Assembly: GCF_030505195.1 (NCBI RefSeq)
Contig: NZ_CP129672.1
Location: 620,001 to 684,000 of the forward strand
DNA length: 64,000 nucleotides
Direction: 5' to 3'
Origin: Comamonas testosteroni
GTDB lineage: Bacteria > Pseudomonadota > Gammaproteobacteria > Burkholderiales > Burkholderiaceae_C
Shown: positions 23,790 to 33,536 of the stretch, piece by piece
How the letters are laid out: each line of letters begins with the position of its first letter
How positions within the stretch are numbered: position 1 is the first letter of the stretch
The notes under the pieces: model-generated
Told to the model about the DNA's origin: nothing
The model's input: only the letters and a program-made list of their open reading frames with translations
Databases searched by the model: none
Program-made: the position numbers and the translations under genes

Positions 23790-26246
23790 TTACCAATAGT
23801 ATTGGACGCTCAAATTGGCCTCGCGGTCGACACCGCGGAAGATGCCCGCGAAATATGTCTTGTTGAACAGGTTGTTGATGTTCAGCGCAATGCGGTATCT
23901 GGGCGTGTCGTAGGCCACGGCCAGGTCGGCCACGGTGACCGCGTCGTTGAAGTTCAGACGGCCATCCGATGCCACGTTATAGGGCGAACGGCCTTTGTAG
24001 CGCACACCGCCGGCCAGCATCAGCCCAGGGAAAGCACGCGGACGGTAGTCCAGCCAGATGCTGGCCGCATGGCGCGTGGTCTGCAGGGTCTGGCGCCCCA
24101 CTTCGGCGGCGCGGGTGCTTTGCGTGGTGCGAGGGTCCAGCCAGGTGTAGCTCAACAAGCTGCTGAGTTCTCGCGTCAGGCCGATACGCGCTTCCAGCTC
24201 CAGGCCGGTGGAGCGCACTTCGCCGGTCTGGATGCTGAAGCGCGGATGGGCCGGGTCCTGCGTGATCACATTGCTCTGGCGCAGATCGAAGACCGAAGCA
24301 GTGATCAGCGTGCTGCTGCCTGCGGGCTGATACTTCACGCCCACCTCGTACTGCTTGCCGCGACGTGGGACAAATGCGCTGCCGTCATAAGCCAGGCCGG
24401 TGGTCGGATCGAACGAGGTGGCATAGCTCGCATAAGGTGCCCAGCCGCTTTCGAACTGGTAGAGCAGGCCGGCGCTGCCCGTTGTGTCGCTATCGCTGAT
24501 ACGCGGCTGCGCAATGCTGTTCTGCGTGGTGCGGGCCGTATCGTGGCGCAGACTCAGATTGGCAATCCAGCGCCCGTACTGCAGCTGGTTGAGCGTGTAG
24601 ATGCCGGTCTGGAGCAGGTTGGAGTGGCTGTCCTCCAGCTCGGGCATGGCAATGGACTGGCCGTATAGCGGGGCATTCAGATCAAGATCGGGTACGTCCC
24701 AGCCAAAACCCAGGCCGCCACGTTCCCTGTACCGCGTATGGTCCAGACCGAAAGCTAGGCGGTGCTGCAACTCACCCCAGCGCAAGTCTTTCTGCACGCG
24801 GCTGTCCATGGCCAGGGTCTTGCCCTTGGTGCGCTGGGCCAGGTTCGCGCGCGAGATGCTGTGGCCGTCGGCCAGCACGTCCATGGCATAGATGTGACGG
24901 TAGTCGATATCGATGGTGGAATAGCGCAGGTTCTGGGAGAGCTGCCAGCCGCTGTCGGTCAGGTGTCCGAACTCATAGCCTATCGACTGGGTGTTGCGGT
25001 CGAAACGGTCAAATGCCGGATCACCAGCGGTCAGCCTGGATGACAGGTTCTTGATCTGGGGGTAGGTGAACAGACTGGGCCACCAGGACTTTGGCGTCCC
25101 CCGCTCGCGTGAGTAGCTTCCGAGCAGAGTCAGACGCGTCTGGGCGGATATGTTCCAGCGCAGCGAAGGAGCGATGGAGATGCGGTCGTCACGCGAACCC
25201 ACGGTACGACTATTGCTGTCGCGCCCCTTGAGGTTGAGCCGATAAAGCACATCACCGCTTTCACTCAGGGCGCCGCCCAGGTCGGCCGTCAGCTGGGCAC
25301 GCTGGTATCGGCCGTAGGAGATGCCGACGCTGTTGACATGATCGGCGTCGGGCTTCTTGGACACCACATTGATCACGCCGCCGGGCCGCCCCTGCCCAAA
25401 GAGCACCGAGGCCGGTCCCTTGATGACCTCGATGCTCTCGAGTTCATCGATCTCATCGTTCCACGACCCATAGGTGCCGGCCGAAAACTGGCGCAGCCCG
25501 TCCTTGTAGTAGGAGCTGCCGTCGCTGAATCCCCGAATGATGGCACCCGTCATGCGCAGGTCGGCTCCCGTCACCTCCGTGGTGACGCCGGCCGTATACG
25601 ACAGTGCCTGCTCGATGGTCTTGGGCGCCTGGTTCTTGATCTGTTCCTGGCTCACGATGGAGACGGAACGCGGTGTTTCCATCAGCGTGCCGCCCAGCTT
25701 GGTGGCCGTCGGGCGGTCGTTGGCCGCATAGCCGCTCATGGCCGCATCGTATTTCGAGGTCACGGTCACTTCGGACAATGCCGCTGCACCGTCCGATACA
25801 GGCTGCCCCATCTTGCGCAGCAGCAAGGCACCTTGCGGCGAACGCTGAGCCACCAGGCCGGTGCCGGCGAGCAGGCGATTGAGGGCCTGCTGCGCCGTGG
25901 CACGCTCGTGCACGCCGGGGCTGCTCAAGCCCTGGACCTGGTCCTGCGTGAACGACAGCAACAGGCCTGATTCACGACCAAAGCGATTCAGCACCTCATC
26001 CAGTGAGCCTGAGGGAATGCGATAGTCACGAACCTCATCGCTGCCGGCCTCGGCTGCAACTCCTGCAGACACGCCGCTCTGGGCGATGGCCAGGGACGGC
26101 ATGCCCGTCCATGCTGCAGCAGCCAAAGTGCATGCCAGCAGGCGGACGGCACGGGCCGTGGGAGCCAGTCCTGCGCCCTCTGAGGCGCCTGAAACACAGG
26201 ACAAGGAAGCAAAAGATACCGGGGAAGTTGGCGTAGTAAAGGCCAT
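23790..26246 (-). CDS. TonB-dependent siderophore receptor with STN signalling domain
   Basis: This outer-membrane receptor (818 residues from ATG 26246) has a signal peptide region ending near SLAIAQS, then an STN domain (about residues 70-125, YRIPSGSLDEVLNRFGRESG) that contacts a FecR-type anti-sigma factor. The plug follows (TMSGYAANDRPTATKLGGTLMETPRSVSIV region, with VIKGPASVLFGQGRPGGVIN). The 22-strand barrel ends LSVQYYW with a terminal aromatic. The family is FhuE/FpvA/FoxA-like ferric siderophore transducers. The start could also be the upstream ATG at 26384, which only adds a non-signal-like extension. Cell-surface signalling to FecIR is expected. Confidence 0.9.
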   Translation of the reverse strand: MAFTTPTSPVSFASLSCVSGASEGAGLAPTARAVRLLACTLAAAAWTGMPSLAIAQSGVSAGVAAEAGSDEVRDYRIPSGSLDEVLNRFGRESGLLLSFTQDQVQGLSSPGVHERATAQQALNRLLAGTGLVAQRSPQGALLLRKMGQPVSDGAAALSEVTVTSKYDAAMSGYAANDRPTATKLGGTLMETPRSVSIVSQEQIKNQAPKTIEQALSYTAGVTTEVTGADLRMTGAIIRGFSDGSSYYKDGLRQFSAGTYGSWNDEIDELESIEVIKGPASVLFGQGRPGGVINVVSKKPDADHVNSVGISYGRYQRAQLTADLGGALSESGDVLYRLNLKGRDSNSRTVGSRDDRISIAPSLRWNISAQTRLTLLGSYSRERGTPKSWWPSLFTYPQIKNLSSRLTAGDPAFDRFDRNTQSIGYEFGHLTDSGWQLSQNLRYSTIDIDYRHIYAMDVLADGHSISRANLAQRTKGKTLAMDSRVQKDLRWGELQHRLAFGLDHTRYRERGGLGFGWDVPDLDLNAPLYGQSIAMPELEDSHSNLLQTGIYTLNQLQYGRWIANLSLRHDTARTTQNSIAQPRISDSDTTGSAGLLYQFESGWAPYASYATSFDPTTGLAYDGSAFVPRRGKQYEVGVKYQPAGSSTLITASVFDLRQSNVITQDPAHPRFSIQTGEVRSTGLELEARIGLTRELSSLLSYTWLDPRTTQSTRAAEVGRQTLQTTRHAASIWLDYRPRAFPGLMLAGGVRYKGRSPYNVASDGRLNFNDAVTVADLAVAYDTPRYRIALNINNLFNKTYFAGIFRGVDREANLSVQYYW

Positions 26247-26582
26247 GGTGATCAAGGGCCGCAGCCCCAAGAAGCAAGGAATACACAACCCGTTCCGGCA
26301 ACGAAACAGATCAGCCCGGGCAATGCGAAGCAGCCCTCTTCCTGCATGTCCCGCGAAGCGGGAAAACAGACCACCTTGGAACAAAAAATTTGAAAGACAG
26401 GGACTCAGGCTCCGGCACTCATTGAATGCTCCGGGCAGTGAAATAAAAAAATAAATAGCACCAACCGAATGCTTTATATAGATTTCAATGCCTTATCAAT
26501 CTTAAATCCATGCATATCAAGCGAAAATCGCTATCTATTTTGAAAAGACAGGAATCCGTGCAAGCCAGCCACAGCAACCAGC
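26247..26582. promoter_or_regulatory. AT-rich promoter region of the TonB receptor
   Basis: This 336-base gap between fecR and the receptor becomes distinctly AT-rich at 26430-26560. It should hold the promoter read by the FecI-type sigma factor, but an exact ECF promoter cannot be assigned. No gene was recognised. Confidence 0.35.
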
Positions 26583-27635
26583 CTAAAGTGCCCCCATGGG
26601 GCCGATAACCAGCTCCGGCCCTCCCCACCAGCGGCGCATGGAGCGCACTTGCAGTTGCAGCAAGGTGCCCAACGTGGCCATGATGCGCGGCACGTCATCC
26701 AGGGGGTAAGTCCCGGAGACTTTGAGACCCGCTACCGCAGGATGGCAAACCAGGGAAACAGTGGTGGCGGGCTGCAGCGCCTGCAGCACGGCATCCAGGC
26801 GCATATTGCGCGCCACCAGCATGCCGTCAATCCAGGCCGACTGCTCCTCGTATGTCGGCACGGCAGCGGCCACTGCTCGCATATCGAGCCAGGCCTGCTG
26901 CCCGGCCGGCAGCACACGCTCTTGCTGCGGCTGCAGCCGTGGCCGCAGCCGCACCGCCCCTTCATAGACAGCGACCAGACTGCGCGGTCCTTCGTCGACA
27001 TGCACGGTAAAGCGGGTACCCAGAGGCCACATCTCGCCCGCCTCGGTCTGCACGACCAGAGCCCTTGCTGGCTGCTGCGAATCTACTGCAGTCACCACAT
27101 GGATATCACCCGCCCGCAACAGCAACCGCCGCTCGGTGGCACCAAAGGCAATATCCAGCGCGCTGCCACCGATCAGCACCAGTTGCGTGCCGTCGGGCAG
27201 GGTCAAACGGCGGCGCTCACCACGCGCCGTACGCACATCGGCGACCCAATTGCGCCAAGGCATGTGTGCCTCCATCTGCCAGGCCGCGCCACCGCCAAGC
27301 ACCAGAAGTAGCAGGGCCTGCATCGCACGACGTCGATCCCCGCCACGCCTGGATACCAGGGCGGACCTCGCCAGCGCCGCAAGTGGCGTGTCGCCCAGAC
27401 CTTGCAGGCGCTGCTGTACGACCTCGATACGCTGCCAGGCCTGCTCGTGCAAGGGATCCTTAGCACGCCAGGCATGCCACTGCGACTGCAGCAGGGCGCT
27501 GTCCGGCTCCTCCTGCAACTGAAGCCACCACTCGACGGCCTGCCTGGCCAGGTCTGCAGGGACGTCTGGCGCCGTTGCCGGCAAGCCTTGCGCAGAGATC
27601 TCCGTTTCGGCAGAGGAAAGCCGCTGCTCATTCAT
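26583..27635 (-). CDS. FecR-family anti-sigma regulator
   Basis: The 350-residue protein has the FecR plan: an N-terminal cytoplasmic domain (VEWWLQLQEEPDSALLQSQWHAWRAKDPLHEQAWQRI pattern, about residues 30-75), one membrane segment near 104-120 (ALLLLVLGGGAAWQM), and a periplasmic FecR domain (TLPDGTQLVLIGGSALDIAF, ALVVQTEAGEMWPLGTRFTV). The C-terminal SVSLVCHP-to-VSGTYPLDDVPRIMATL part is the segment that meets the receptor's STN domain. It overlaps the sigma-factor gene by four bases. It relays receptor occupancy to the sigma factor. Confidence 0.92.
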   Translation of the reverse strand: MNEQRLSSAETEISAQGLPATAPDVPADLARQAVEWWLQLQEEPDSALLQSQWHAWRAKDPLHEQAWQRIEVVQQRLQGLGDTPLAALARSALVSRRGGDRRRAMQALLLLVLGGGAAWQMEAHMPWRNWVADVRTARGERRRLTLPDGTQLVLIGGSALDIAFGATERRLLLRAGDIHVVTAVDSQQPARALVVQTEAGEMWPLGTRFTVHVDEGPRSLVAVYEGAVRLRPRLQPQQERVLPAGQQAWLDMRAVAAAVPTYEEQSAWIDGMLVARNMRLDAVLQALQPATTVSLVCHPAVAGLKVSGTYPLDDVPRIMATLGTLLQLQVRSMRRWWGGPELVIGPMGAL

Positions 27636-28141
27636 GCGGCTACCGCCGCAAAGCAGCGCATGCCGGCCTGCATCAGGTAGCGCTTGACCGTGGTGATCGA
27701 GATCCCCAGTTCCTGGGCAATCTCGGCCTGCTTCATGCCGTCGAGTTGGGACAGCAGAAAAGCCTGGCGTACCGGCACAGCAAGGCCATCAAGCATGCGA
27801 TCGATTTCGTCCAGCGCTTCGAGCAGCAAAGCACGTTCCTCGGGGGATGGCGCCAGAACCGGCGGCAACTGAGCCAATGCCTCGAGATAGGCGCGCTCCA
27901 GTTGCTGGCGACGGTAATGATTGGCAAGCACGCGCTGCGCCACCGTGGTCAGGAAGGCCTTGGGCTCGCGAGCCGATACCGGCTCCTGACGCGCCAGCAA
28001 GCGCAGGAACGTGTCATGCGCCAGATCGCCCGCCTGGTGCACGTCGCCAAGTCTTCTGCGCAGCCAGCCGTGCAACCAGCCGTGGTGCTCGGTATAGAGA
28101 CGGGCAACCTCCTGGTGCAGGGGACTGGTGCTAGTTGGCAT
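27632..28141 (-). CDS. FecI-like ECF sigma factor
   Basis: The 169-residue protein carries sigma region 2 (AGDLAHDTFLRLLARQEP) and region 4 (LSQLDGMKQAEIAQELGISITTVKRYLMQA), with the C-terminal helix-turn-helix. No region 3, as expected of ECF sigma factors. It is the first gene of fecI-fecR-receptor, transcribed leftward, and has a Fur-box-like sequence 45-65 bases upstream. Under iron limitation it should direct transcription of the receptor once FecR is signalled by ligand. Confidence 0.92.
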   Translation of the reverse strand: MPTSTSPLHQEVARLYTEHHGWLHGWLRRRLGDVHQAGDLAHDTFLRLLARQEPVSAREPKAFLTTVAQRVLANHYRRQQLERAYLEALAQLPPVLAPSPEERALLLEALDEIDRMLDGLAVPVRQAFLLSQLDGMKQAEIAQELGISITTVKRYLMQAGMRCFAAVAA

Positions 28142-28185
28142 GGCGGGTTTCAGCTCTCTTTCGAGATTCCTTGGAAATACTCAAT

Positions 28186-28206
28186 CAATAGTGATTATCA
28201 TTTAGA
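28186..28206. promoter_or_regulatory. Fur-box-like operator upstream of the FecI gene
   Basis: The sequence AATAGTGATTATCATTTAGA contains the half-site TGATTATCATT of the Fur consensus and lies about 50 bases upstream of the sigma-factor ATG. The match to the full 19-base box is partial. Confidence 0.55.
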
Positions 28207-28290
28207 TTGCATCCAGATGCAGGCTCTGCCAGCGCTCATACCCGGCAGCGCCTCGGCGCCGCGCTGGAGCTCCCCCGAACCTCCATGAAA

Positions 28291-28318
28291 AAAGGCTCTG
28301 CAAAATGCAGAGCCTTTT
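28291..28318 (-). terminator. Rho-independent terminator of purL
   Basis: GGCTCTGC and GCAGAGCC pair across a 4-base loop; on the minus strand a run of six T follows. It sits 25 bases after the purL stop. Confidence 0.8.
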
Positions 28319-28342
28319 GATTGCACTAGCAGTGCCAGGGGA

Positions 28343-31300
28343 TCAACCCAACCACTTGCGCGCGTTGCGCCATACGTGCATCCAGGGGCTGAATTCGGAC
28401 TTGTCACCCGAAGTCCAGCTCATCTGCACATTGCGGAACACGCGCTCGGGGTGGGGCATCATGGCCGTGAAGCGACCGTCGGCCGTGGTCACCGCAGTCA
28501 AGCCACCGGTCGAGCCGTTGGGGTTGAAAGGATACTGTTCCGTAGGCTGGCCGTGGTTGTCTACATAGCGCATGGCCTTGACCACTTGCTCGGCATCGCC
28601 ACGGAACTGGAAGTTGGCAAAGCCCTCACCATGCGCCACGGCGATGGGCAGGCGGGAGCCGGCCATGCCTTGCAGGAACAGGCTGGGCGACTCCAGCACT
28701 TCCACCATACTCAGACGGGCTTCGAAGCGGTTGCTCTGATTCTGCGTGAAGCGCGGCCAGTCCTGCGCACCGGGGATGATGTCGGCCAGCTCAGCGAACA
28801 TCTGGCAGCCGTTGCAAACGCCCAGACCGAAGGTATCGGTACGACCGAAGAAAGCCTGGAACTGCTCGGACAGACGGTCGTTGAAGGTGATGGAACGCGC
28901 CCAGCCAATGCCCGCCCCCAGGGTGTCGCCATAGCTGAAGCCGCCGCAGGCCACCACACCAGCGAAGTCCTTGAGCTGCGCACGGCCGGACTGAAGGTCG
29001 CTCATGTGCACGTCCACCGCATCAAAGCCGGCTTCGGTGAAGGCGTAGGCCATTTCCACATGGGAGTTCACGCCCTGCTCGCGCAGCACCGCCACGCGAG
29101 GCTTGGCAGCCACATGGATGAAGGGCGCTGCCACGTTCTCTTTGGGGTCGAACGTCAGATGCACATGCATGCCGGGGTCGGTGGGTTCTCCCGCAGCAGC
29201 ATGCTCGCTGTCGGCGCACACGGGGTTGTCACGCTGCTGGGTGATCTTCCAGCTCACGGCATCCCACACCTGGTGCAGATCGGACAGGGTTGCGCCAAAC
29301 ACCTTGTTCGCATCACGCCACACCTGCAGCTCGCCCTTGCCGGCGTCCACAGGAGACGAAGCAGGACGGGTCTTGCCGATGACATGGCTGCACTGGATCA
29401 GGCCATGTTCGCGCAGCACCTGCAACACTTCGGCACGGTCTTGCGTCCTGATCTGCAGCACGGCGCCCAACTCTTCGTTGAACAGCGCGCGCAGGGTCAG
29501 GTCTTCGCGACGGCCAGAGACCTGCTTGCCCCAGTTCTTGCCTTCGCCGCTGTCCATGCGGCTATCGGAGATGCCGTCGCCCTCGGTGATCAGCATGTCC
29601 ACATTCAGGGCCACGCCCACATGGCCGGCAAAGGCCATTTCGGCGGCCGTGGCCAGCAGGCCGCCGTCGCCCCTGTCGTGGTAGGCCAGGATCAGTCCCT
29701 TGGCGCGCAGTGCGTTGACTGCATCCACCATGGCAATCAGATCCTTGGGCTCGTCCAGATCCGGCACTTCGTTGCCCGACTGATTGAGCACCTGACCGAT
29801 GATGGAGCCGCCCATGCGCATCTTGCCGCGGCCCAGGTCGATCAGCACCAGGGTGCTGTCCTCCACCTCGGCGTCAAGCTGCGGCGTGAGCGTGCTGCGC
29901 ACATCGTCGATGGCGGCAAAGCCGGTGATGATCAGGCTCACGGGCGAGGTGACCTTCTTGGTCTGGCCGTTCTCGCTCCACTGGGTGCGCATGGACAGGG
30001 AGTCCTTGCCCACGGGAATCGAGATGTTCAGCGCGGGGCACAGCTCCATGCCCACGGCCTTGACGGTGGCGTACAGCGCAGCGTCTTCGCCGGCTTCGCC
30101 ACAGGCGGCCATCCAGTTGGCCGACATCTTCACCTTGGACAACTCGATGGGCGCGGCCAGCATATTGGTGATGGCTTCGGCCACGGCCATGCGACCCGAG
30201 GCGGGCGCGTTGATGGCGGCCAGCGGCGTGCGCTCGCCCATGGCCATGGCTTCACCCTTGAAGCCCTTGTAGTCGGCCAGGGTCACGGCCACGTCGGCCA
30301 CCGGCACCTGCCAGGGACCGACCATCTGGTCGCGATGGGTCAGGCCACCGACGGCGCGGTCGCCAATGGTGATCAGAAAGCGCTTGGAAGCCACCGTGGG
30401 GTGGGCCAGCACTTCGATCACGGCCTTTTCCAGCGGCACGCCGGTCAGGTCCATGGCGGGCAGCTCGCGCTCCACGCTGGTCACATCCTTGTGCACCTTG
30501 GGCGGCTTGCCCAGCAGCACGTTCATGGGCATGTTCACGGGGAACTTCTGGTCGCCGGACTCGACCGCCGTGTCCTCCAGCACCAGTTGGCGTTCTTCGG
30601 TGGCTGTGCCGATCACGGCAAACGGGCAGCGCTCGCGCTCGCAGAAGGCCGTGAACTGCTCCAGCGATTCGGGAGCGATGGCCAGCACATAGCGCTCCTG
30701 CGATTCGTTGGACCAGATTTCCTTGGGCGACAGGCCGGACTCTTCGAGCTTGACGGCACGCAGGTCAAAGCGTGCACCGCGCCCGGCATCGTTGGTCAGC
30801 TCGGGGAAGGCATTGGAGATACCACCGGCACCCACGTCGTGGATGGCCAGGATGGGGTTGCCTGCGCCCTGCTGCCAGCAATGGTTGATGACTTCTTGCG
30901 CACGGCGCTCGATCTCGGGATTGCCGCGCTGCACCGAGTCGAAGTCCAGTTCGGCGGCATTGGTGCCCGAAGCCATGGAGCTGGCTGCCCCGCCGCCCAT
31001 GCCGATGCGCATGCCGGGGCCGCCCAGCTGGATCAGCAGCGTGCCCGCCGGAAACTCGATCTTCTTGGTCAGCTCGGAATCGATCACGCCGAGGCCGCCA
31101 GCGATCATGATGGGCTTGTGGTAGCCACGGGTGATGTCGCCGACCTGCAGCTCGTACTCGCGGAAATAGCCAGTCAGATTGGGGCGGCCAAACTCGTTGT
31201 TGAACGCCGCACCGCCCAGAGGGCCTTCGATCATGATCTGCAGCGGGCTGGCGATATGTTCGGGCTTGCCCACCTCACTGCCCCAAAGCTTGGAGACGGT

Positions 31301-32353
31301 AAAGCCGGTCAGGCCGGCCTTGGGCTTGGAGCCACGACCGGTCGCGCCTTCGTCACGGATTTCGCCGCCGTTGCCGGTCGATGCGCCGGGGAAGGGCGAA
31401 ATCGCTGTGGGGTGGTTATGTGTTTCCACCTTCATCAGCACATGGTTGGTAGCCGCCTGCTTCTGATAGCTGGGCGCGCTGACTGCATCTGCCTTGGCAT
31501 CGAACTTGGCGACAAATCGCTCGACCTCATGGCCTTCCATGATGGAAGCATTGTCGGCATAAGCTACCACGGTGTGCTGGGGCGAGCAGGCTTCGGTGTT
31601 GCGGATCATGCCGAACAGCGATTTTTCCTGCTCCACGCCGTCGATAGTGAACTTGGCGTTGAAGATCTTGTGGCGGCAATGCTCGGAGTTGGCCTGCGCA
31701 AACATCATCAACTCCACGTCCGTGGGATTGCGCTTGAGGTCGCTGAAAGCGTTGACCAGATACTCGATCTCGTCTTCAGCCAGGGCCAGGCCCCATTGCT
31801 TGTTCGCGGTTTCCAGCGCGGCGCGGCCACCGCCCAGCACATCCACAAACTCCATGGGTTGTGCGGCCAGGGTGTTGAACAGTTGCTCGGCTTCTGCGCG
31901 TGTCGCAAACACGGACTCGGTCATGCGGTCGTGCAGCAAAGCGGCGACCTGAGCGGTTTGCTCTGTCGACAGCTCGGGCTTGCCGCCCAGCAGACCGGAT
32001 TTCATGTCCACGCGATACTCGGTCATGCGTTCCACACGGAACACATTCAGGCCGCAGTTGCGGGCGATATCGGTCGCCTTGGAAGCCCAGGGAGAGATGG
32101 TACCCAGACGGGGGGTGACGATAAAGGCCAGGCCTTCAGCGCTGCCCGTATAGGGGTCTCCATAAGTCAAGAGCGCCGAAAGGCGCTCTTGCAATGCGGG
32201 CGCAACTGCACCCTCGGTGGCAACCAGGTGCACAAAGCGTGCAGATACGCCGGTGATCTTGGGGTGAATGGCGACCAGATCGGTCAGAAGCTGTTGGGCG
32301 CGGAACGAGCTCAGGGCGTTTCCACCCTCAAACTGTGTCAGATGCAATGTCAC
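28343..32353 (-). CDS. purL: Phosphoribosylformylglycinamidine synthase, single-chain
   Basis: This 1336-residue large PurL makes formylglycinamidine ribonucleotide in step four of purine synthesis. It has an N-terminal PurS-like region, two AIRS-type ATP-binding halves ([30 protein letters not shown]; later [30 protein letters not shown]) and a C-terminal glutaminase ([12 protein letters not shown] with the catalytic Cys, PHPERVFR). The start is GTG 32353 ([17 protein letters not shown]), which matches the usual N terminus; the ATG at 32425 adds 24 residues of unlikely sequence. It diverges from map. Confidence 0.96.
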   Translation of the reverse strand: MTLHLTQFEGGNALSSFRAQQLLTDLVAIHPKITGVSARFVHLVATEGAVAPALQERLSALLTYGDPYTGSAEGLAFIVTPRLGTISPWASKATDIARNCGLNVFRVERMTEYRVDMKSGLLGGKPELSTEQTAQVAALLHDRMTESVFATRAEAEQLFNTLAAQPMEFVDVLGGGRAALETANKQWGLALAEDEIEYLVNAFSDLKRNPTDVELMMFAQANSEHCRHKIFNAKFTIDGVEQEKSLFGMIRNTEACSPQHTVVAYADNASIMEGHEVERFVAKFDAKADAVSAPSYQKQAATNHVLMKVETHNHPTAISPFPGASTGNGGEIRDEGATGRGSKPKAGLTGFTVSKLWGSEVGKPEHIASPLQIMIEGPLGGAAFNNEFGRPNLTGYFREYELQVGDITRGYHKPIMIAGGLGVIDSELTKKIEFPAGTLLIQLGGPGMRIGMGGGAASSMASGTNAAELDFDSVQRGNPEIERRAQEVINHCWQQGAGNPILAIHDVGAGGISNAFPELTNDAGRGARFDLRAVKLEESGLSPKEIWSNESQERYVLAIAPESLEQFTAFCERERCPFAVIGTATEERQLVLEDTAVESGDQKFPVNMPMNVLLGKPPKVHKDVTSVERELPAMDLTGVPLEKAVIEVLAHPTVASKRFLITIGDRAVGGLTHRDQMVGPWQVPVADVAVTLADYKGFKGEAMAMGERTPLAAINAPASGRMAVAEAITNMLAAPIELSKVKMSANWMAACGEAGEDAALYATVKAVGMELCPALNISIPVGKDSLSMRTQWSENGQTKKVTSPVSLIITGFAAIDDVRSTLTPQLDAEVEDSTLVLIDLGRGKMRMGGSIIGQVLNQSGNEVPDLDEPKDLIAMVDAVNALRAKGLILAYHDRGDGGLLATAAEMAFAGHVGVALNVDMLITEGDGISDSRMDSGEGKNWGKQVSGRREDLTLRALFNEELGAVLQIRTQDRAEVLQVLREHGLIQCSHVIGKTRPASSPVDAGKGELQVWRDANKVFGATLSDLHQVWDAVSWKITQQRDNPVCADSEHAAAGEPTDPGMHVHLTFDPKENVAAPFIHVAAKPRVAVLREQGVNSHVEMAYAFTEAGFDAVDVHMSDLQSGRAQLKDFAGVVACGGFSYGDTLGAGIGWARSITFNDRLSEQFQAFFGRTDTFGLGVCNGCQMFAELADIIPGAQDWPRFTQNQSNRFEARLSMVEVLESPSLFLQGMAGSRLPIAVAHGEGFANFQFRGDAEQVVKAMRYVDNHGQPTEQYPFNPNGSTGGLTAVTTADGRFTAMMPHPERVFRNVQMSWTSGDKSEFSPWMHVWRNARKWLG

Positions 32354-32532
32354 GTGGCGGCCTGTTTGTGTGAAGGCTGTTGAAAAGCGTCCTGACCAAT
32401 CCCCTGCTTGAGAGGACCTGGCCAAAGCGCTGAATTCGGTGAGCCTCGGATTTTACCGTGCCTCGGGGTTAGTCCGAATGCTCACACCCACAAGCCCTGC
32501 ATGTTCAAGCGCGCAATGGGATAATTGCGGCC

Positions 32533-33345
32533 ATGAGCATCACACTGAAGACCCCCGAAGACATCGAGCGCATGCGCATTGCAGGCCGCTTTGCTTCGGA
32601 TGTGCTGGACTACATCACCCCCCACATCAAACCTGGCATCACCACCCAGCAGATCGACGATCTGTGCGCCAAGCGCATGGCCGAGCAAGGCACCAAGACC
32701 GCCTGCCTCGGCTATCAGCCCCCGGGCATGACGCCCTACCCGGCCTATGTCTGCACCTCGGTCAACCATGTGGTGTGCCACGGCATCCCCAACGACAAGC
32801 CTTTGAAGAAGGGCGATATCGTCAATGTCGACGTGACCATCATCACCGAAGACGGCTGGTTCGGTGACAACAGCCGCATGTTCATCATTGGCGAAGGCAC
32901 GATTGCTGCCAAGCGTCTGTCCAGGCTCACGTTCGAAGCCATGTGGAAGGGCATTGCCCAAGTCAAGCCCGGCGCCACGCTGGGCGATATCGGCCACGCC
33001 ATCCAGACCTACGCGGAGGGTAACAATCTGTCCGTGGTGCGTGAATACTGCGGCCACGGCATCGGCAAGGTGTTCCACGACGAGCCCCAGGTGCTGCACT
33101 ACGGCCGCCCCGGCGAAGGTGTGGTGCTGGAAGAAGGCATGGTCTTCACCATCGAGCCCATGCTGAATCTGGGCAAGCGCGACATCAAGGCCATGCCCGA
33201 CGGCTGGACCGTGGTCACCAAGGATCGCAGCCTGACCGCCCAGTGGGAGCTGATGCTGGCCGTCACCAAGACCGGCTATGACGTGCTGACCTGGTCCGAT
33301 GGCTCACCCACTCCGCCCGACTTCATCACGGCCATCCGCACCTGA
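32533..33345 (+). CDS. map: Methionine aminopeptidase, type I
   Basis: This 270-residue enzyme removes the N-terminal methionine from nascent proteins. The metal ligands are in NVDVTIITEDGWFGDNSRMF, CGHGIGKVFHDEP, VFTIEPML and AQWELMLAVT. It has no N-terminal zinc finger. The start ATG 32533 is preceded by a weak RBS. It is followed by a strong terminator, so glnD has its own promoter. Confidence 0.96.
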   Translation: MSITLKTPEDIERMRIAGRFASDVLDYITPHIKPGITTQQIDDLCAKRMAEQGTKTACLGYQPPGMTPYPAYVCTSVNHVVCHGIPNDKPLKKGDIVNVDVTIITEDGWFGDNSRMFIIGEGTIAAKRLSRLTFEAMWKGIAQVKPGATLGDIGHAIQTYAEGNNLSVVREYCGHGIGKVFHDEPQVLHYGRPGEGVVLEEGMVFTIEPMLNLGKRDIKAMPDGWTVVTKDRSLTAQWELMLAVTKTGYDVLTWSDGSPTPPDFITAIRT

Positions 33346-33368
33346 GCACGCTGCTGCCGCTGATCTGC

Positions 33369-33407
33369 ATGCCGCATCCGGCCAAGGCTGGATGCGGCAT
33401 ATTTTTT
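33369..33407 (+). terminator. Rho-independent terminator of map
   Basis: ATGCCGCATCC (33369-33379) and GGATGCGGCAT (33390-33400) form a perfect 11-base stem, then ATTTTTTG. Confidence 0.9.
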
Positions 33408-33536
33408 GCTTGTAGACCTTGTTCTGCAAGCGCCATGCGCTCATCTTTTTGCCATCACAGGCCTCAAGCCCAAGTCAGTTGGGTTAAGGTGACGCTCAAG
33501 CACTTGCCCTGTTGAAACGCTTTTTTTCTACTGCGC

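Noticed and set aside
28376..32383. Open plus-strand frame of 1335 codons antisense to purL
   Set aside because: It mirrors the high-GC purL gene codon for codon, has a His/Gly/Ala-biased composition, no RBS and no recognisable domain. It is an antisense shadow.
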